Part shown: piece after piece, positions 6,056-7,676 of the stretch | Layout of the letters: every line of letters starts with the position of its first letter | How positions within the stretch are numbered: the first letter of the stretch is position 1 | Assembly (NCBI GenBank): GCA_002868985.1 | Contig: PKTV01000481.1 | Coordinates: forward strand, 1 to 7,676 | Source of the DNA: Desulfobacteraceae bacterium | GTDB lineage: Bacteria > Desulfobacterota > Desulfobacteria > Desulfobacterales > UBA11574 | Length of the DNA stretch: 7,676 nt | Direction of reading: 5' to 3' | The notes under the pieces: generated by a model | Database searches by the model: none | The model's input: only the letters and a program-made list of their open reading frames with translations | What the model was told of the DNA's origin: nothing | Made by a program: the position numbers and the translations under genes

Positions 6056-7498
6056 ATGGTAAACTTGAGTAAGTTATTACAAACTGTTGAAAAAACCATT
6101 GTAACTTATGGAATGCTTAAACCGAAAGATTCGGTTGTTATTGGCGTATCCGGAGGACCTGATTCAGTTGCTATGCTTCATGTACTCTTCTTAATTGCGC
6201 CCCGTTTTTCTCTCAAACTTGGGGTTGCCCATTTAAATCACTGCCTCCGCCGGAATGATTCGGATAAAGATGCTCAGTTTGTTGAAGTTTTGGCCCAAAA
6301 GTATGATTTGCCCTGTTACACTCATAAAAAGGATGTTTTAAAGTATCAGATCGAAAACAAACTTTCTATAGAAGAAGCTGCCCGGCGTGTTCGCTATACC
6401 TTTTTAAATAACGTTGCGAATACAATGCAGTACAACAAAATTGCAGTTGGGCATCATAGCGATGACAATGCGGAACTTATTTTGATGAATCTTTTTCGAG
6501 GAAGTGGAACGAAGGGTCTATCAGGCATACCTCCCGTAAGAGACCATAATATTATCCGCCCGCTGATAAAGTTAAGTCGATCCGAAATTATCGATTTTTT
6601 AAGTCAAAACAAATTAATATATGTTTCTGACGCATCTAACACGGACACAAAGTACTTAAGGAACAGAGTACGTCATGATTTAATCCCCTTGTTAAAAACA
6701 GCATACAATCCAAAAATTTCTGAAACACTAAACCGGCTTTCGTCAATTATAAGATCCGAAGAAGAATGGATTGACGATGTTGTTCATCCTTTTTATGAAA
6801 ACACCGTAATTGATGTTCAGGAAAATTATATCATCCTTTCTGTTTCGATGCTTAATCGATACCACCCTGCACTGCAAAGGCGGATTATAAGAATGACAAT
6901 TGCAAAAATAAAAGGGGACTTAAGGCGTATTCGGTTTGTCAATATCAATTCTATCATCGGCCTTTTAGAGAAAAGATCGGCCTATGGAAAGGTGGATCTT
7001 CCTGACCGCATTAGAATTCAAAGGGACCGGGATGCGCTCTATGTGTTTAAAGAACAACGTATGTTGCGTGATGTTAGTGAAAAATACAGCCATTCAGACA
7101 CGTTTTCGTTTGAATATCAGATAGAAAAACTTGTATCTGTGTTTATAAGAGAAATAGGGGCGACCATTAAATTTACTGAAATGCATATGGAAAAGGTGTC
7201 CGATTATCGTTATACTGGACAACACACCAGTTTTTTTGATAAGGATACCCTAAGTTTTCCCATGGTAATAAGGAATTTTCGGTTGGGAGACGCTTTTAAA
7301 CCATTGGGGGCGGGAGGAACGCAAAAGTTAAAAAAATTTTTTATTGACAAAAAAGTACCTCGAAGTGAACGGATAAAATGCCCCATATTGTTGAGCCGAG
7401 GGAAAATAATCTGGGTGGTCGGCCATAGAATTGATGAGTCTGTTAAAGTGATGCCTTCAACCAGAAATGTACTGAAAGTTGAACTTTTGCTTGCCTAA
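6056..7498 (+). CDS. tilS: tRNA(Ile)-lysidine synthetase TilS
   Basis: This 480-residue cytoplasmic enzyme uses ATP and lysine to convert C34 of tRNA-Ile2 (CAU anticodon) to lysidine, so that the tRNA reads AUA and is charged with isoleucine. The N-terminal ATP-pyrophosphatase domain shows the P-loop SGGPDS (32-37), HLNHCLRR (59-66), IEEAARRVRY (105-114), GHHSDDNAE (132-140) and RNRVRH (202-207). A helical middle region follows. The C-terminal tRNA-binding domain includes FRLGDAFKPLGAGG from 408 and FFIDKKVPRSERIKCPIL to about 445. The length is that of the long, E. coli-like form. The start is slightly uncertain: ATG at 6056 sits inside AGGATGG, with AAGGA 17 bases upstream. A TTG at 6065 would have AGGATGG as its ribosome site at good spacing. 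tilS precedes ftsH by 72 bases on the same strand, a frequent arrangement. Confidence 0.96.
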   Translation: MVNLSKLLQTVEKTIVTYGMLKPKDSVVIGVSGGPDSVAMLHVLFLIAPRFSLKLGVAHLNHCLRRNDSDKDAQFVEVLAQKYDLPCYTHKKDVLKYQIENKLSIEEAARRVRYTFLNNVANTMQYNKIAVGHHSDDNAELILMNLFRGSGTKGLSGIPPVRDHNIIRPLIKLSRSEIIDFLSQNKLIYVSDASNTDTKYLRNRVRHDLIPLLKTAYNPKISETLNRLSSIIRSEEEWIDDVVHPFYENTVIDVQENYIILSVSMLNRYHPALQRRIIRMTIAKIKGDLRRIRFVNINSIIGLLEKRSAYGKVDLPDRIRIQRDRDALYVFKEQRMLRDVSEKYSHSDTFSFEYQIEKLVSVFIREIGATIKFTEMHMEKVSDYRYTGQHTSFFDKDTLSFPMVIRNFRLGDAFKPLGAGGTQKLKKFFIDKKVPRSERIKCPILLSRGKIIWVVGHRIDESVKVMPSTRNVLKVELLLA

Positions 7499-7570
7499 TC
7501 AACAATGATGATTAATATTGAATGTTAATATTGATGTATCATTAATTGTCTCTTAGGGGGGTTAAAACTC
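7499..7570 (+). other. tilS-ftsH spacer with short direct repeat
   Basis: TTAATATTGA occurs at 7512-7521 and again at 7525-7534, a 13-base period, flanked by the inverted pair AATGAT (7504-7509) and ATCATT (7538-7543). There is no GC-rich terminator, so read-through from tilS into ftsH is likely. AGGGGGG (7555-7561) is the ribosome site of ftsH. Confidence 0.5.
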
Positions 7571-7676
7571 TTGAATCCTTTTTACAAAAATCTGGCTTTA
7601 TGGATAGTCATCACACTGATGATGATCATGCTTTACAACCTTTTCAATCAACAGCATCTGGCTGAAACCAGCATCA
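7571..7676 (+). CDS. ftsH: ATP-dependent zinc metalloprotease FtsH, N-terminal fragment
   Basis: Only the first 35 codons are in the window; the gene runs off the right edge. The protein begins MNPFYKNLALW, followed by a hydrophobic first transmembrane helix (IVITLMMIMLYNLF, about 12-25) and the start of the periplasmic loop (NQQHLAETSI). This matches the N-terminus of FtsH, a hexameric membrane-anchored AAA+ protease that degrades membrane proteins and regulators. The AAA+ and zinc-protease domains are not visible here, so the call rests on this N-terminus and on the tilS neighbour. It starts with TTG at 7571; AGGGGGG lies nine bases upstream and there is no ATG alternative in the frame upstream. 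It is probably co-transcribed with tilS. Confidence 0.88.
   Translation, partial: MNPFYKNLALWIVITLMMIMLYNLFNQQHLAETSI

Noticed and set aside
1..7676. CRISPR arrays, tRNA genes, insertion sequences, attachment sites
   Set aside because: No regularly spaced repeats, no cloverleaf-type sequence, and no transposase or terminal inverted repeats were seen.

Overview
The window looks like chromosomal DNA from a moderately AT-rich Gram-negative bacterium, most probably a sulfate-reducing Desulfobacterota (former Deltaproteobacteria, Desulfobacterales-like). Three things suggest this. The DnaK, GrpE, TilS and FtsH proteins have a deltaproteobacterial look. FtsH begins MNPFYKNLALW. A bacterial SRP RNA with a 5' Alu-like domain sits between housekeeping genes. 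The taxon is inferred from recalled family resemblance; no search was run.

Layout. 69-479 (minus) encodes a small exported protein with a four-cysteine C-terminal knot. 553-994 has no intact gene but holds three consecutive protein-like open stretches in different frames, possibly a decayed gene. 1106-1870 (plus) is an unrecognised six-helix inner-membrane protein. It converges on an antibiotic-biosynthesis-monooxygenase-like (ABM) protein at 2166-2495 (minus), and a weak bidirectional terminator lies between them. A strong terminator (2653-2692) ends the grpE-dnaK operon (5308 down to 2712, minus). Upstream of grpE on the same strand is the SRP RNA gene ffs (about 5752-5547). Divergent from ffs are tilS (6056-7498, plus) and the first 35 codons of ftsH (7571 to the window end).

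How it fits together. The right two thirds is a core proteostasis and translation block: the Hsp70 chaperone and its nucleotide exchange factor, the RNA of the signal recognition particle, the tRNA-Ile2 lysidine synthetase, and the membrane AAA+ protease FtsH. tilS next to ftsH is a common bacterial arrangement. The chaperone operon is reduced: no hrcA precedes grpE, no CIRCE operator is visible, and no dnaJ follows dnaK before the terminator.

The left third is accessory and sparsely coding, and the less familiar material is there. I did not find a convincing new multi-gene system. The best leads are the possible decayed gene at 553-994, the exported cysteine-knot protein, the orphan membrane protein, the SRP RNA architecture, and the promoter region of grpE-dnaK.
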